52,188 bases of DNA from positions 1 to 52,188 of the forward strand of contig CALFIC010000039.1 in assembly GCA_937876225.1 (NCBI GenBank). Reading direction: 5' to 3'. The notes under the pieces were generated by a model. That model was not told where the DNA came from, searched no databases, and saw nothing but the letters and a program-made list of their open reading frames with translations. Positions within the stretch are counted from its first letter, which is position 1; each line of letters begins with the position of its first letter. Source of the DNA: an uncultured Chloroflexota bacterium. Lineage in GTDB: Bacteria; Chloroflexota; Chloroflexia; Chloroflexales; Roseiflexaceae. Positions 16,446 through 25,306 of this stretch are shown here, piece by piece. The position numbers were made by a program, and so were the translations under genes.

Positions 16446-17831
16446 ATGCAGACCGCTGATCCGCTCCACCCCCACGGTGCGGTGCCGTCGCCGCGCCAAC
16501 TTGCGTGGCACGCCCATGAGTTTTATGGGTTTTTGCACTTCACCGTTAATACCTTTACCGACCGTGAATGGGGTCTGGGCAACGAATCCCCTGATATCTT
16601 CAACCCCAGCGATTTCGATGCCACCCAAATCGTCGACACTGCCCAGCGCGGTGGCATGCAAGGGCTCATCCTCACCGCCAAGCACCACGACGGCTTTTGT
16701 TTGTGGCCATCGCAATACACCACCCATTCGGTCAAACACAGCCCATGGCGGAACGGCCAAGGGGATGTGGTGGCCGAGCTGGCGCAAGCCTGTGCAGCCG
16801 CCGGACTCAAGTTTGGCATCTATTTGTCACCCTGGGACCGCAACCACCCCGACTACGGCACGCCGGCCTATCTGACCTACTACCGCAATCAACTGCGTGA
16901 ATTGCTCAGCAATTATGGTCCCTTGTTTGAAGTATGGTTTGACGGCGCCAATGGGGGCGATGGCTACTATGGGGGCAGCTACGAAGTACGCAAAATCGAC
17001 GCCAAAACCTACTACGAGTGGGACGAGACATTGGCGATGGTGCGTGCGCTCCAACCAGACGCCTGCATCTTTAGTGATGCCGGGCCAGATGTGCGCTGGG
17101 TGGGCAATGAGCACGGCATCGCCGGCGACCCCTGCTGGTCAACTATTGATACCACCGGCCTCTACCCAGGTCTCGCTGATCCCGCCTACCTCAATACCGG
17201 CGAACGCCACGGACCACAATGGCTCCCCGCCGAGTGCGATGTCTCGATCCGGCCGGGCTGGTTTTATCACCAGCACGAGGACGACAAGGTGCGCTCGCCC
17301 GAAAATCTGCGCGCGCTCTACTTTGCGTCGGTGGGACGCGGTGCCAATTTGTTGGTCAATCTGCCCGTCACACCGACGGGACAAGTGCATGCGCAGGATA
17401 GAGCCAATTTATTGGCGTTTCGCGCCCTACGCCAGCAGATTTTTGCCACAGACCTCATCCACCAGGCGCACCTCAGCGCCAGCTCGGTGTATGGAAATCA
17501 CATGCTCGGTGCGGCGGAAGGCACGTTTTGGATGCCAGAAAGTGCCGATACGACGCCCTGGATCATGGCGCAATTTACCACGCCGGTAACGGTAAATCTC
17601 GTCGACCTACGTGAGCACCTGCCACTAGGGCAACGCATCGAACAGGTGGCGATTGATGTCAAAACAGTAGCTGGCTGGCGTGAAGTAGCCCACGTCGCGG
17701 CGGTAGGCAACCGCCGCTTGATTCCATTTGCGCGCGTCACCACCAGCGCCGTACGGGTACGGATCGTGGCGAGTGCAGCCTCGGCAGCGGTGCGGGCACT
17801 GGGGCTGTACGATGACACAACCAGTGCCTGA
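16446..17831 (+). CDS. Alpha-L-fucosidase (GH29)
   Basis: 461 aa. The start at 16446 is chosen because GGGAGG (16435-16440) lies 5 nt upstream, while an in-frame ATG at 16416 falls inside the previous gene. The GH29 fold is clear: GFLHFTVNTFTDREWG, TAKHHDGFCLWPS, and EVWFDGAN with the nucleophile Asp166. The C-terminal quarter is a beta-sandwich domain. There is no signal peptide, so it acts on internalised fucosides. It follows the sugar isomerase in an operon ending in a strong bidirectional terminator. Confidence 0.92.
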   Translation: MQTADPLHPHGAVPSPRQLAWHAHEFYGFLHFTVNTFTDREWGLGNESPDIFNPSDFDATQIVDTAQRGGMQGLILTAKHHDGFCLWPSQYTTHSVKHSPWRNGQGDVVAELAQACAAAGLKFGIYLSPWDRNHPDYGTPAYLTYYRNQLRELLSNYGPLFEVWFDGANGGDGYYGGSYEVRKIDAKTYYEWDETLAMVRALQPDACIFSDAGPDVRWVGNEHGIAGDPCWSTIDTTGLYPGLADPAYLNTGERHGPQWLPAECDVSIRPGWFYHQHEDDKVRSPENLRALYFASVGRGANLLVNLPVTPTGQVHAQDRANLLAFRALRQQIFATDLIHQAHLSASSVYGNHMLGAAEGTFWMPESADTTPWIMAQFTTPVTVNLVDLREHLPLGQRIEQVAIDVKTVAGWREVAHVAAVGNRRLIPFARVTTSAVRVRIVASAASAAVRALGLYDDTTSA

Positions 17832-17836
17832 CCGAC

Positions 17837-17880
17837 AAAAACACCCCACGCCAGCAATTGCTGACGTGGGGTGTTTTTTT
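17837..17880. terminator. Bidirectional terminator between fucosidase and Fe-S reductase
   Basis: A 10-bp stem (17841-17850 with 17865-17874), an A/C mismatch and a palindromic inner part CAGCAATTGCTG. A run of A precedes it and seven T follow (17874-17880), so it works in both directions for these convergent genes. Confidence 0.88.
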
Positions 17881-17884
17881 ATGC

Positions 17885-20014
17885 CTACGAGACAGTAACT
17901 GATTGAAGCAATAATTCGGCCACATCTTGGCGGGCGACGGTTTCGTCGACGCCCGAGGTCTTGGCGGCGTCTTCGAACATTACCATACAAAATGGGCAGG
18001 CCACTGCCACGGTGTCGGGGTTTTCGGTGCGGAGTTGTTCGAGCCGGATGACGTTGCTTTTTTTGTCGCCCCAACCCTCCATCCAGACGTTACCACCACC
18101 GCCGCCACAACAGGTGGCGCGTTGACGATTGCGGTCGGGGGCTTCGACCAACTCGATGCCGGGGATCGACGACAGCAATTCACGGGGAGCATCGTAGATG
18201 TCGTTGTAACGCCCGATATAGCAGGGGTCGTGGTAGGCCACTTTTTGGTTGACGGGAGTGACGGGGATGAGTTTTTTGTCGTGGACCAATTGCGCCAAAA
18301 ACTCGGTGTGATGCACGACTTGATAGTCGATGCCCGCTTTGCCACCAAACTGCACGTATTCGTTTTGGTGCGAATTGTAGCAATGGGCGCAGGTGGTAAC
18401 GAGCTGGGTGAATTTGTACTGACCGAGGGTCTCGACGTTGGTTTCGGCTTGTTGTTTGAACAACAATTCTTCGCCCATGCGGCGAGCCGGGTCACCGGTG
18501 CAGCACTCTTCGCCACCCAATATAGCAAAATCAACGCCTGCTTGTTGCATCAATTGCGCCATAGCACGGGCGACTTTTTTGGAGCGGTCATCGTAGCTGG
18601 GGGCACATCCCACCCAAAACAACACTTCCACCTCGCCTTTTTCGGCCATAGTGGGGATATTGAGGCCGGCGGCCCAATTGGCGCGCTCGCGTTGGGGCAG
18701 GCGCCACGGATTGCTAGTGCGTTCGATGCCGTCGAGGACGCGCTTGACGCCGCTGGGGACGTCGCTTTGGATCATAGTCAGATTTCGGCGCATGTCGACC
18801 ACCAAGTCGACATGGTCGATCAGGGCCGGGCATTCTTCGATACAGGCGCCACAGGTAGTGCAGCTCCAGATTTCGTTTTCGTCATAAAAGCCTTGCTCGA
18901 GCAGGGCAATGGCGTCAAAGGCACCGCGGCCGCTGGTGGCGGCTTCGGGCATTTTTTGACTGCCGTCTTTCATGGTGACGATATCGCCTCGTTGCATGTC
19001 GGCCAGCTTGGTGATGAGGAATTTGGGGGACAAATTGGCGCCAGCCGCATGGGCCGGGCAGACCGACTGACAACGGCCACAGCTCATACAAGCATCGAGG
19101 TCGAGGCGTTGCTTCCAGGTCAAATCGTTGAGGGTAGCGACACCCAATTGTGGCTCATCTTTTTCGATTTCGGCATCGAAATTGGGAATCACCGCCAGCG
19201 CCCCTTTGGGACGGGTACGTTTGAAAAAAGCATTGAGCGGCGTATAGACCAAATGGCGCAAGCCGGTATAGGGGATGGCCGCCACAAATGCTAATGAGAC
19301 AAAGGTGTGCACAAACCACAAGCCCATATGCAGCCCCAGCCCGATGCTACTACCGTTGCCTAAACCGATGGCGCGCATCACCGTGGCCAAACCGTAGCCC
19401 ACAAATGATTGCACCGCCCAAGATTGGGAATAGACGGGCACACCGGCGATGGTTTGATTGGCGAGGCGCAGACCTTCGATGAAGTAGCCGCTGACCCCTA
19501 CAAAAATCAACGATAACAAGGCTTCACGGTCGTATTGGCGTTCGTGCAGGCGTTCGGGGCGGGTTTTGTAGCGCCGCACATATGCCCAGATCAAGCCCGC
19601 CACAAAGAGCAGACCAACGACATCGAGGATGGTTTCGTACGCGCGATAAAAATCACCCACCAAGATTTTGCCGACATTGGCGCCCACCAAGGGAATGGTA
19701 AAGTCTTCTTCGACGGCGATGACGTCAGTGCCGATAAACAGCCCGAGGAAGCCGAAGAAAATCAAGGCATGCATCATGCCCGGGCGACGATCTTGCAGGG
19801 TCTTTTTTTGACCGAGTGATTGCGCCAAATATTCGCTGGCCCGTGAGCCGAGGGCGTCGAGCCGACTTTCGGGGCGCCCTTTGCGCCAGGTGGCCACATC
19901 GCGCAGGATGCCATAAAACAACACTAATACGGCAGCGAGGGCGGTCAAATAAACCGTCAGGCTCCCGAGAATTTCACCAATATTCCAATAAATTTGGCGT
20001 ACCGCTTCAGTCAT
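17885..20014 (-). CDS. Membrane Fe-S oxidoreductase, FadF/HdrD-like (possible ETF:menaquinone oxidoreductase)
   Basis: 709 aa from the ATG at 20014, which has GGAG 7 nt upstream (an ATG at 20026 is also possible). Membrane helices fill the first 270 residues (NarI-like cytochrome b part). Then come two 4Fe-4S cysteine motifs, CMSCGRCQSVCP and CTTCGACIEECP, and two CCG modules of heterodisulfide-reductase type, GGEECCTGDPARRMGEE and TCCGGGGGNVWMEG. The layout matches B. subtilis FadF (YwjF) and the family shown to pass electrons from electron-transfer flavoprotein to menaquinone. The ETF role is inferred, since no etfAB or acyl-CoA dehydrogenase gene is nearby. Confidence 0.87.
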   Translation of the reverse strand: MTEAVRQIYWNIGEILGSLTVYLTALAAVLVLFYGILRDVATWRKGRPESRLDALGSRASEYLAQSLGQKKTLQDRRPGMMHALIFFGFLGLFIGTDVIAVEEDFTIPLVGANVGKILVGDFYRAYETILDVVGLLFVAGLIWAYVRRYKTRPERLHERQYDREALLSLIFVGVSGYFIEGLRLANQTIAGVPVYSQSWAVQSFVGYGLATVMRAIGLGNGSSIGLGLHMGLWFVHTFVSLAFVAAIPYTGLRHLVYTPLNAFFKRTRPKGALAVIPNFDAEIEKDEPQLGVATLNDLTWKQRLDLDACMSCGRCQSVCPAHAAGANLSPKFLITKLADMQRGDIVTMKDGSQKMPEAATSGRGAFDAIALLEQGFYDENEIWSCTTCGACIEECPALIDHVDLVVDMRRNLTMIQSDVPSGVKRVLDGIERTSNPWRLPQRERANWAAGLNIPTMAEKGEVEVLFWVGCAPSYDDRSKKVARAMAQLMQQAGVDFAILGGEECCTGDPARRMGEELLFKQQAETNVETLGQYKFTQLVTTCAHCYNSHQNEYVQFGGKAGIDYQVVHHTEFLAQLVHDKKLIPVTPVNQKVAYHDPCYIGRYNDIYDAPRELLSSIPGIELVEAPDRNRQRATCCGGGGGNVWMEGWGDKKSNVIRLEQLRTENPDTVAVACPFCMVMFEDAAKTSGVDETVARQDVAELLLQSVTVS

Positions 20015-20152
20015 TGCAGGCTCCATCGCATACGTGTGGCAGCGTCTTATCTGCGTTATCCTAGCACGGGGGAGCCTAATGCGTCAATTGATGCAATCGG
20101 CGGTATACTAGCAGTACTAGCAGTTTTTTGGTGCATCAAGGAGGATGACTAC

Positions 20153-20956
20153 ATGCGGTACGACGACAAAATCACGATTGTAACCGGTGGTAGCAAGGGA
20201 ATCGGTGAGGGCTGTGTGCGGGTATTTGTAGATGCAGGCGCCACCGTGGTGTTTTGTGCCCGCAACGAGACCGAAGGTACAGCACTCGAACAAGAACTCA
20301 ACGCCAAACGCCCTGGCAGTGCTTGGTTCATCAAATGCGACGTTTCGAAAACGGACGACATCGAGGCGATGATCAAAGCGGTCGTGGCAAAATATGGCCG
20401 CATCGATTGTCTCATCAACAACGCCGGCTGGCACCCACCCACCCGCACCATTGACCAATTTAGCATCCAAGACTTCCGCGATTTGCTCGAACTCAATTTG
20501 GTGAGTATTTTTGCAGCCTGCAAATTTGCCTTGCCCTACCTGCGCCAAGTCCAAGGCAACATCATCAATATGTCAAGCTTGGTAGGAACCATTGCCCAAC
20601 CCTATGCCACCACCTATGTGGCCACCAAAGGGGCCATCACGTCGTTCACCAAAGCCTTGGCTATCGACGAAGCGGCCCACGACGTGCGTGTCAATTGTGT
20701 GTCGCCCGGCAACGTCTACACACCATTGTGGCAAGCAGGAATTGATGCTTCAGACGATCCGGTGTTGACCCGCCAACACGGCGACAACGCCCAGTTGATG
20801 GGACGGATGGGTACCATCGAGGAAGCGGGCAAGCTCTGTTTGTTTATCGCTTCCGAAGCGACCTTTACCACGGGCGTCGATCATTATCTGTCGGGTGGCG
20901 CCGAGTTGGCCTATGGCCGCAAAACCCGCAAAGGCGAAGCCGGCCCATCCTGGTAG
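20153..20956 (+). CDS. Short-chain dehydrogenase/reductase
   Basis: 267 aa. ATG 20153 has an excellent AAGGAGG upstream; the frame reads further upstream but without a ribosome binding site. The NAD(P)-binding glycine motif TGGSKGIGEG (residues 10-19), NNAG, catalytic Ser in NMSSL, and YVATK with Tyr and Lys are all present. The substrate is unknown; the sequence resembles the SDR subgroup of 3-oxoacyl or steroid/sugar alcohol dehydrogenases. It is divergent from the Fe-S reductase. Confidence 0.9.
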   Translation: MRYDDKITIVTGGSKGIGEGCVRVFVDAGATVVFCARNETEGTALEQELNAKRPGSAWFIKCDVSKTDDIEAMIKAVVAKYGRIDCLINNAGWHPPTRTIDQFSIQDFRDLLELNLVSIFAACKFALPYLRQVQGNIINMSSLVGTIAQPYATTYVATKGAITSFTKALAIDEAAHDVRVNCVSPGNVYTPLWQAGIDASDDPVLTRQHGDNAQLMGRMGTIEEAGKLCLFIASEATFTTGVDHYLSGGAELAYGRKTRKGEAGPSW

Positions 20957-20964
20957 TCAACGAT

Positions 20965-20992
20965 GGGGTGGTAGGTCGATACCTACCACCCC
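20965..20992 (+). terminator. Perfect 12-bp hairpin after the SDR gene
   Basis: A perfect inverted repeat, 20965-20976 against 20981-20992, loop CGAT, starting 8 nt after the SDR stop and only 18 nt before the next start codon. No T-run. It may be a partial terminator or an mRNA-processing site between the two genes. Confidence 0.55.
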
Positions 20993-21010
20993 ACTTGTGT
21001 TGGAGCACCT

Positions 21011-21328
21011 ATGTCATTACCATTTCAACTCTATGATTTACGGATTCAAGTGGTGGCCATCGAAGGGCGCTCGGTATGTGGGCTCGCGGTAGGCGATTAT
21101 TTTGAGCTGACCGATAGTAGCCGTGTACGTATTCCCGACGGCAAGCATTTTTGTTTGTATGCCCTGAGTGCAATTTTGCCGTTGCTCCCCGCCAAACAAC
21201 GCATGTTGGCCGAAAATGATTGGTTGGAGCGCGACACCCTGGTGGCCTGCCCCGACCCCGAAGAACGGTTGATTATGCAAATCGAACGCATCGCTACCCG
21301 CACCCTCGATAGCACCGAATTAACCTAA
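21011..21328 (+). CDS. TIGR04076-family protein
   Basis: 105 aa, small and cytosolic. The sequence YDLRIQVVAIEGRSVCGLAVGDYFELTD, then DGKHFCLYALSAILPLLPAK, matches the TIGR04076 pattern (a short family named for a VxxxxGxC..GhxvGD core and a C..A......P motif). No function is established. TGGAGC lies 5 nt before the start. It is in the same direction as the SDR gene, 54 bp downstream with a hairpin between, and may be an independent unit. Confidence 0.72.
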   Translation: MSLPFQLYDLRIQVVAIEGRSVCGLAVGDYFELTDSSRVRIPDGKHFCLYALSAILPLLPAKQRMLAENDWLERDTLVACPDPEERLIMQIERIATRTLDSTELT

Positions 21329-21511
21329 ATCGGTCACATAGATGTGCTCGGTGTATTTGCTGTGGGCATACTTTTTGGGCAATCAATGGACGAAAATTTG
21401 TGTCCTTTATGGCGCTACTGGTAATGAAAATCAGCGCTGGATGCACAATCATGTAGAATTATAGCGTAACAAAATCACATTGATTACCAATTACCCATGG
21501 AGTATAAACGA

Positions 21512-24214
21512 ATGCACGGTCGGCAACGGATTATCGCGGCATTGAGTTATGTGTGTATTTGTGTGGGGTTGTTATTATTTACGAACACCCACACCAATAG
21601 CCTCGATATTACGCAACCAGATGCCACCGTGACAAATTTTCATGAAGTCGAAACACGCACCGTCGCCCCACTGCGCTTTGGCTGGGGCGCCAATGATGCC
21701 ACCCTGCAATTCCCCTATAGTAGTAGTGGACCACAAATCCTCAAATTTGTTGCTACCACACCACAACCGAGCCATATCACCGTCCGAATCAACGGCAGTG
21801 GACTAGGGCCATATACCATCCAGCCTGGTCAATTTCGCACCTATTGGTTGCTAAGCACGATTCCGTGGCACGCACAGTACGCCCACACCACCATCGTATT
21901 TCATAGCGATAATCCTTCCCTTGTGCGCCGTGAAATCGCGATTGGGATGACAACGGCAACGCTCTATCCATTATCGCCAATCACCCTGCCGGCGGCCATC
22001 ATCTGGTTGCTCTTGCTCTATACCGTGGCGCTTACTTATGGGTGGCGCCTGCCACGTAGACAACTCATCGGCTCCTATGTAGCAAGTTGTAGCTATATCG
22101 TGTTGCTGAGCAAATTTGGGCTCACGAGTCCATGGTGGATTTATGCTTATATTGTGGTGTTTGGCGGTGTAGTGGCACTCTTGCAGGTACCAACTCCCAC
22201 GCCCCTTGTGGCCACTACCCATGCCCCGTATCGCCGCGATATCGATGGATTGCGGGCGCTGGCTGTGATTGCGGTGGTAGGGTACCACGCCTTCCCACAC
22301 ATACTCCATGGCGGGTATGTGGGTGTTGATGTGTTTTTTGTGATTTCCGGCTATTTGATTTCGCAAATCTTGTTGCGCCAAATCGCCACCAATTCATTTA
22401 CCTTCGGCGATTTTTATCGTCGGCGCATCCGGCGAATTTTCCCCGCATTAAGTGTACTGTTTGTCGCAATCTTGGTATTTGGGGCAATCTGCCTCGTCCC
22501 CACCGAATACCAAGATTTGGGGCGGGCGGTTGGTGCCGGTGCCGGTTTTTTTGCGAATCTGCAACTCTATCACGACATTGGCTATTTTGATACCCAATCG
22601 ATTTACAAACCATTGTTGCATTTATGGTCGCTCGGGATCGAAGAGCAATTTTATGTAATTTGGCCCGTATTGTTGCTCCTATTCCGCCGGCGCTTCACGG
22701 CCATCCCTGGATTGTTGATTGCCCTCACCGGTATGTCGTTTATTACCAATATTATGTTGAGCAATAGTGCACCTGATGCAGCATTTTATTGGCCAATCAG
22801 TCGGTTTTGGGAGTTGGCCATCGGTGGCTTACTAGCCTATGCGACAGTTGTGCCGACGCAATCTCCGCGGTCAGCGCCTACGGTACGCAACCTGCAATCA
22901 CTTGCGGGAGCAGTGGTGGTGATTGGCTGTGTCTATCTCTATAGCGATCAGCTGGTGTATCCGAGTTATTGGGCACTCTTACCGGTGCTCGGCACGTATT
23001 TACTGCTCCAAGCTGGTGAAGATGGCTGGTTTAATCGGGTGATATTATCCCAAAAAATCTTGGTTTGGGTAGGATTGATTAGCTTTCCACTCTATTTATG
23101 GCATTGGTCGCTCCTCTCGTTTGCCTATATTTTACTAAGTAGTATCCGCTTACCCCTGCTGGTGAGTAGCAGTATCGTGGTCGGCAGCTTCGTTTTGGCG
23201 GGATTGACCTATTGGTATGTTGAAAAGCCTTTGCGCGTAGGGCGTTATCACACCCTGCCCACATTCCTCATCGCACTCTGTACCTTTGGCATCGGGGGCA
23301 TCGGCTATGGATTGATTGGCACTGGAATCATCGCACCCTACAATCGCACGATTGCCATCAGTGACAATACTGCCACCCAACCAATTGCACGTACCCTGTT
23401 GCCCAATTCACGCTGCACAGCGGTATCACTCAGCCCAATTGCGGGCTGTTGGAGTAATACTCCCAACGATAGCCAAGGAACCGAGTATTATTTTGTAGGT
23501 GATAGTCATGCCGAAGCACTTGCCGCTGATGCAATCAACTATGGCACCCCCCACCATCTCACCTACTATTCAGTCTATGGTTGTCTACCTTTTTTAGGAA
23601 TAGAACGCTATACCGGTTATTCAACAGAGGCGTTTGGGTGCGCCAATCCGCAAGGGCTGGCAAGCTTCATCCAAACCCTCGCCAATCAACAGACCAACAA
23701 TCACCGCGTCGTCGTATTAGTGTCCCGCTATTCGTTTATGGAGCCCGATGTGGCAGATACGCCCTTGAACAAACAAGTCTATTTTCAATTTGCTGGCCCC
23801 CGCCAACCAAGTGAACGCATCGATCGCGACGACGTATTCCGCCAAGGATTACGCAACACGCTCGATCGCCTCACAACGCTCCCCAATACCACGGTCGTAT
23901 TTATGCATCAAGTACCCGAGCTTAATTTTGCGCCCCAAAGCTGTAATCGCTGGCAAATCATACATCCCAATCAACGCGAATGTACTATTTCACGCCAGAC
24001 GGTTGATACCTATTTTGCGCGCTACAAAGCCAATGCAACCGCGGTATTAGCAGATTACCCCACGGTCAGACAATATGATCCAATGACGCAGATGTGTGAC
24101 GCTACAGTTTGTACGGTGATTCACGATGCAATTTCGTGGTATCACGACACCAATCATCTCTCGCCAGCCGGTGCCAAAATCATCACGACCGAATTGTGGA
24201 AGCTTTTCCCCTAG
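21512..24214 (+). CDS. Acyltransferase-3/SGNH protein with N-terminal extracytoplasmic domain (copy 1)
   Basis: 900 aa. ATG 21512 has GGAG 9 nt upstream; an in-frame ATG at 21497 is possible. A signal-anchor (about 8-26) leads to a beta-rich domain of about 120 residues containing RFGWGANDATLQFP and QPGQFRTYWLLSTIPW. Two to three helices follow, then the acyltransferase-3 domain from RRDIDGLRALAV (about residue 240) with catalytic His in VVGYHAFP and GVDVFFVISGYLIS, around 10 helices, and an SGNH domain from about residue 615 with GDSHAEA and DTNHLSP. This class moves acetyl groups across the membrane onto surface glycans. It is the first of three tandem paralogues. Confidence 0.9.
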   Translation: MHGRQRIIAALSYVCICVGLLLFTNTHTNSLDITQPDATVTNFHEVETRTVAPLRFGWGANDATLQFPYSSSGPQILKFVATTPQPSHITVRINGSGLGPYTIQPGQFRTYWLLSTIPWHAQYAHTTIVFHSDNPSLVRREIAIGMTTATLYPLSPITLPAAIIWLLLLYTVALTYGWRLPRRQLIGSYVASCSYIVLLSKFGLTSPWWIYAYIVVFGGVVALLQVPTPTPLVATTHAPYRRDIDGLRALAVIAVVGYHAFPHILHGGYVGVDVFFVISGYLISQILLRQIATNSFTFGDFYRRRIRRIFPALSVLFVAILVFGAICLVPTEYQDLGRAVGAGAGFFANLQLYHDIGYFDTQSIYKPLLHLWSLGIEEQFYVIWPVLLLLFRRRFTAIPGLLIALTGMSFITNIMLSNSAPDAAFYWPISRFWELAIGGLLAYATVVPTQSPRSAPTVRNLQSLAGAVVVIGCVYLYSDQLVYPSYWALLPVLGTYLLLQAGEDGWFNRVILSQKILVWVGLISFPLYLWHWSLLSFAYILLSSIRLPLLVSSSIVVGSFVLAGLTYWYVEKPLRVGRYHTLPTFLIALCTFGIGGIGYGLIGTGIIAPYNRTIAISDNTATQPIARTLLPNSRCTAVSLSPIAGCWSNTPNDSQGTEYYFVGDSHAEALAADAINYGTPHHLTYYSVYGCLPFLGIERYTGYSTEAFGCANPQGLASFIQTLANQQTNNHRVVVLVSRYSFMEPDVADTPLNKQVYFQFAGPRQPSERIDRDDVFRQGLRNTLDRLTTLPNTTVVFMHQVPELNFAPQSCNRWQIIHPNQRECTISRQTVDTYFARYKANATAVLADYPTVRQYDPMTQMCDATVCTVIHDAISWYHDTNHLSPAGAKIITTELWKLFP

Positions 24215-24242
24215 CCAATACACCAGAATAAAGGGATTTCGT

Positions 24243-25256
24243 ATGCCAACTGTCAGTATCGCCTTCCAAACCAACAAACGCGCCAGCGATTATATTGCCT
24301 TGGCCAAGCTAGTCAATCAATACGATTTCGCCGCAGTCAGTGTCTATTGCGATGCCCCCTACCACACCAGCTACGGCCCATTGCTCTTGATGGCACCGCA
24401 CATCACCCGTGCTCGGCTCGGTTGCGCGGCGGTATCGCCGGCACGTATGGCACCCATCGACATCGCCGCCGACGCCGCGCTCCTTGCCGACGTCGCGCAG
24501 GCGGGCACGTATGTGGGGATTGCCCGAGGGGCGTGGTTGGCCGATCACGGCATCAGCGAGCCCAGCAAACCGATCCAAGCCATCCGCGAAACCATCGAAA
24601 TCATGCGCTTGCTCTGGAGTGGCCAATCAGCAGGATACCACGGACAATGCTACCAAATCGCTCCTCACGTCCAAGCCGGTTATCCCTTACCCAGCCAGCC
24701 CATCCCCATCATGATTGGCACGTGGGGACGGGGGTTGTGTGCGGTGGCTGGTGAATTGGCCGACGAAGTCAAAGTGGGTGGTTCTGCCAATCCGGCGGTA
24801 GTGCCTTTTATCCGTGACTATATTGCGGTTGGTGAAAAAAAAGCTGGGCGCGCCCGTGGTAGTGTCAACATCGCCCTCGGGGCGGTCACGGTGGTCGACC
24901 ATGACCGTGATGCGGCGCGCACGATGGCCCGCCAAGCGGCAGTACTCTACCTGCCCGTGGTGGCACCACTCGACCCCAGTGTGCAGGTCGACCCAGCATT
25001 AATCCAGCGCCTCCAGCAGGCTGCCGACAGTGGCGATTTTGCCGGCGGAGCAGCTTTGATTTCGGATGAATTACTCGACAAATTCGCCTTTAGTGGCAAC
25101 GCCAATGATATTATTGCGCAGTGCGAAGGCTTATTTGCTGCCGGAGTCGACCGCATCGAACTGGGCACGCCCCATGGCGTCAGCGTGGCCGCCACGGGCA
25201 TCGATATTATCGGCACACAGGTATTACCAGCGCTCAAGTCATTTACAAACCACTAA
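24243..25256 (+). CDS. Luciferase-like (F420-dependent) oxidoreductase
   Basis: 337 aa from ATG 24243. The N-terminus (VSIAFQTNKRASDYIALAKLVNQYDFAAVSVYCDAPY) and the GVARG-like AGTYVGIARGAWL with the EIMRLLWSGQ stretch are the TIM-barrel signature of F420- or FMN-dependent methylene-tetrahydromethanopterin reductase-like enzymes. No substrate can be named. It lies 28 bp after copy 1 of the acyltransferase and before copy 2, all in one direction, yet has no obvious functional link with glycan acylation. A hairpin follows its stop. Confidence 0.85.
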   Translation: MPTVSIAFQTNKRASDYIALAKLVNQYDFAAVSVYCDAPYHTSYGPLLLMAPHITRARLGCAAVSPARMAPIDIAADAALLADVAQAGTYVGIARGAWLADHGISEPSKPIQAIRETIEIMRLLWSGQSAGYHGQCYQIAPHVQAGYPLPSQPIPIMIGTWGRGLCAVAGELADEVKVGGSANPAVVPFIRDYIAVGEKKAGRARGSVNIALGAVTVVDHDRDAARTMARQAAVLYLPVVAPLDPSVQVDPALIQRLQQAADSGDFAGGAALISDELLDKFAFSGNANDIIAQCEGLFAAGVDRIELGTPHGVSVAATGIDIIGTQVLPALKSFTNH

Positions 25257-25262
25257 TTGTGC

Positions 25263-25281
25263 GACGCATGGCTCATGCGTC
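25263..25281 (+). terminator. Short hairpin after the luciferase-like gene
   Basis: A perfect 8-bp stem (25263-25270 with 25274-25281) with loop GCT, 6 nt after the stop. No T-run. It could reduce readthrough into the next acyltransferase. Confidence 0.45.
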
Positions 25282-25306
25282 ACCTAAACGAATAAGTAGC
25301 CAGCCT

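Noticed and set aside
17927..19294. 455-codon plus-strand frame
   Set aside because: It is antisense to the Fe-S reductase and has no ribosome binding site or recognisable motif.
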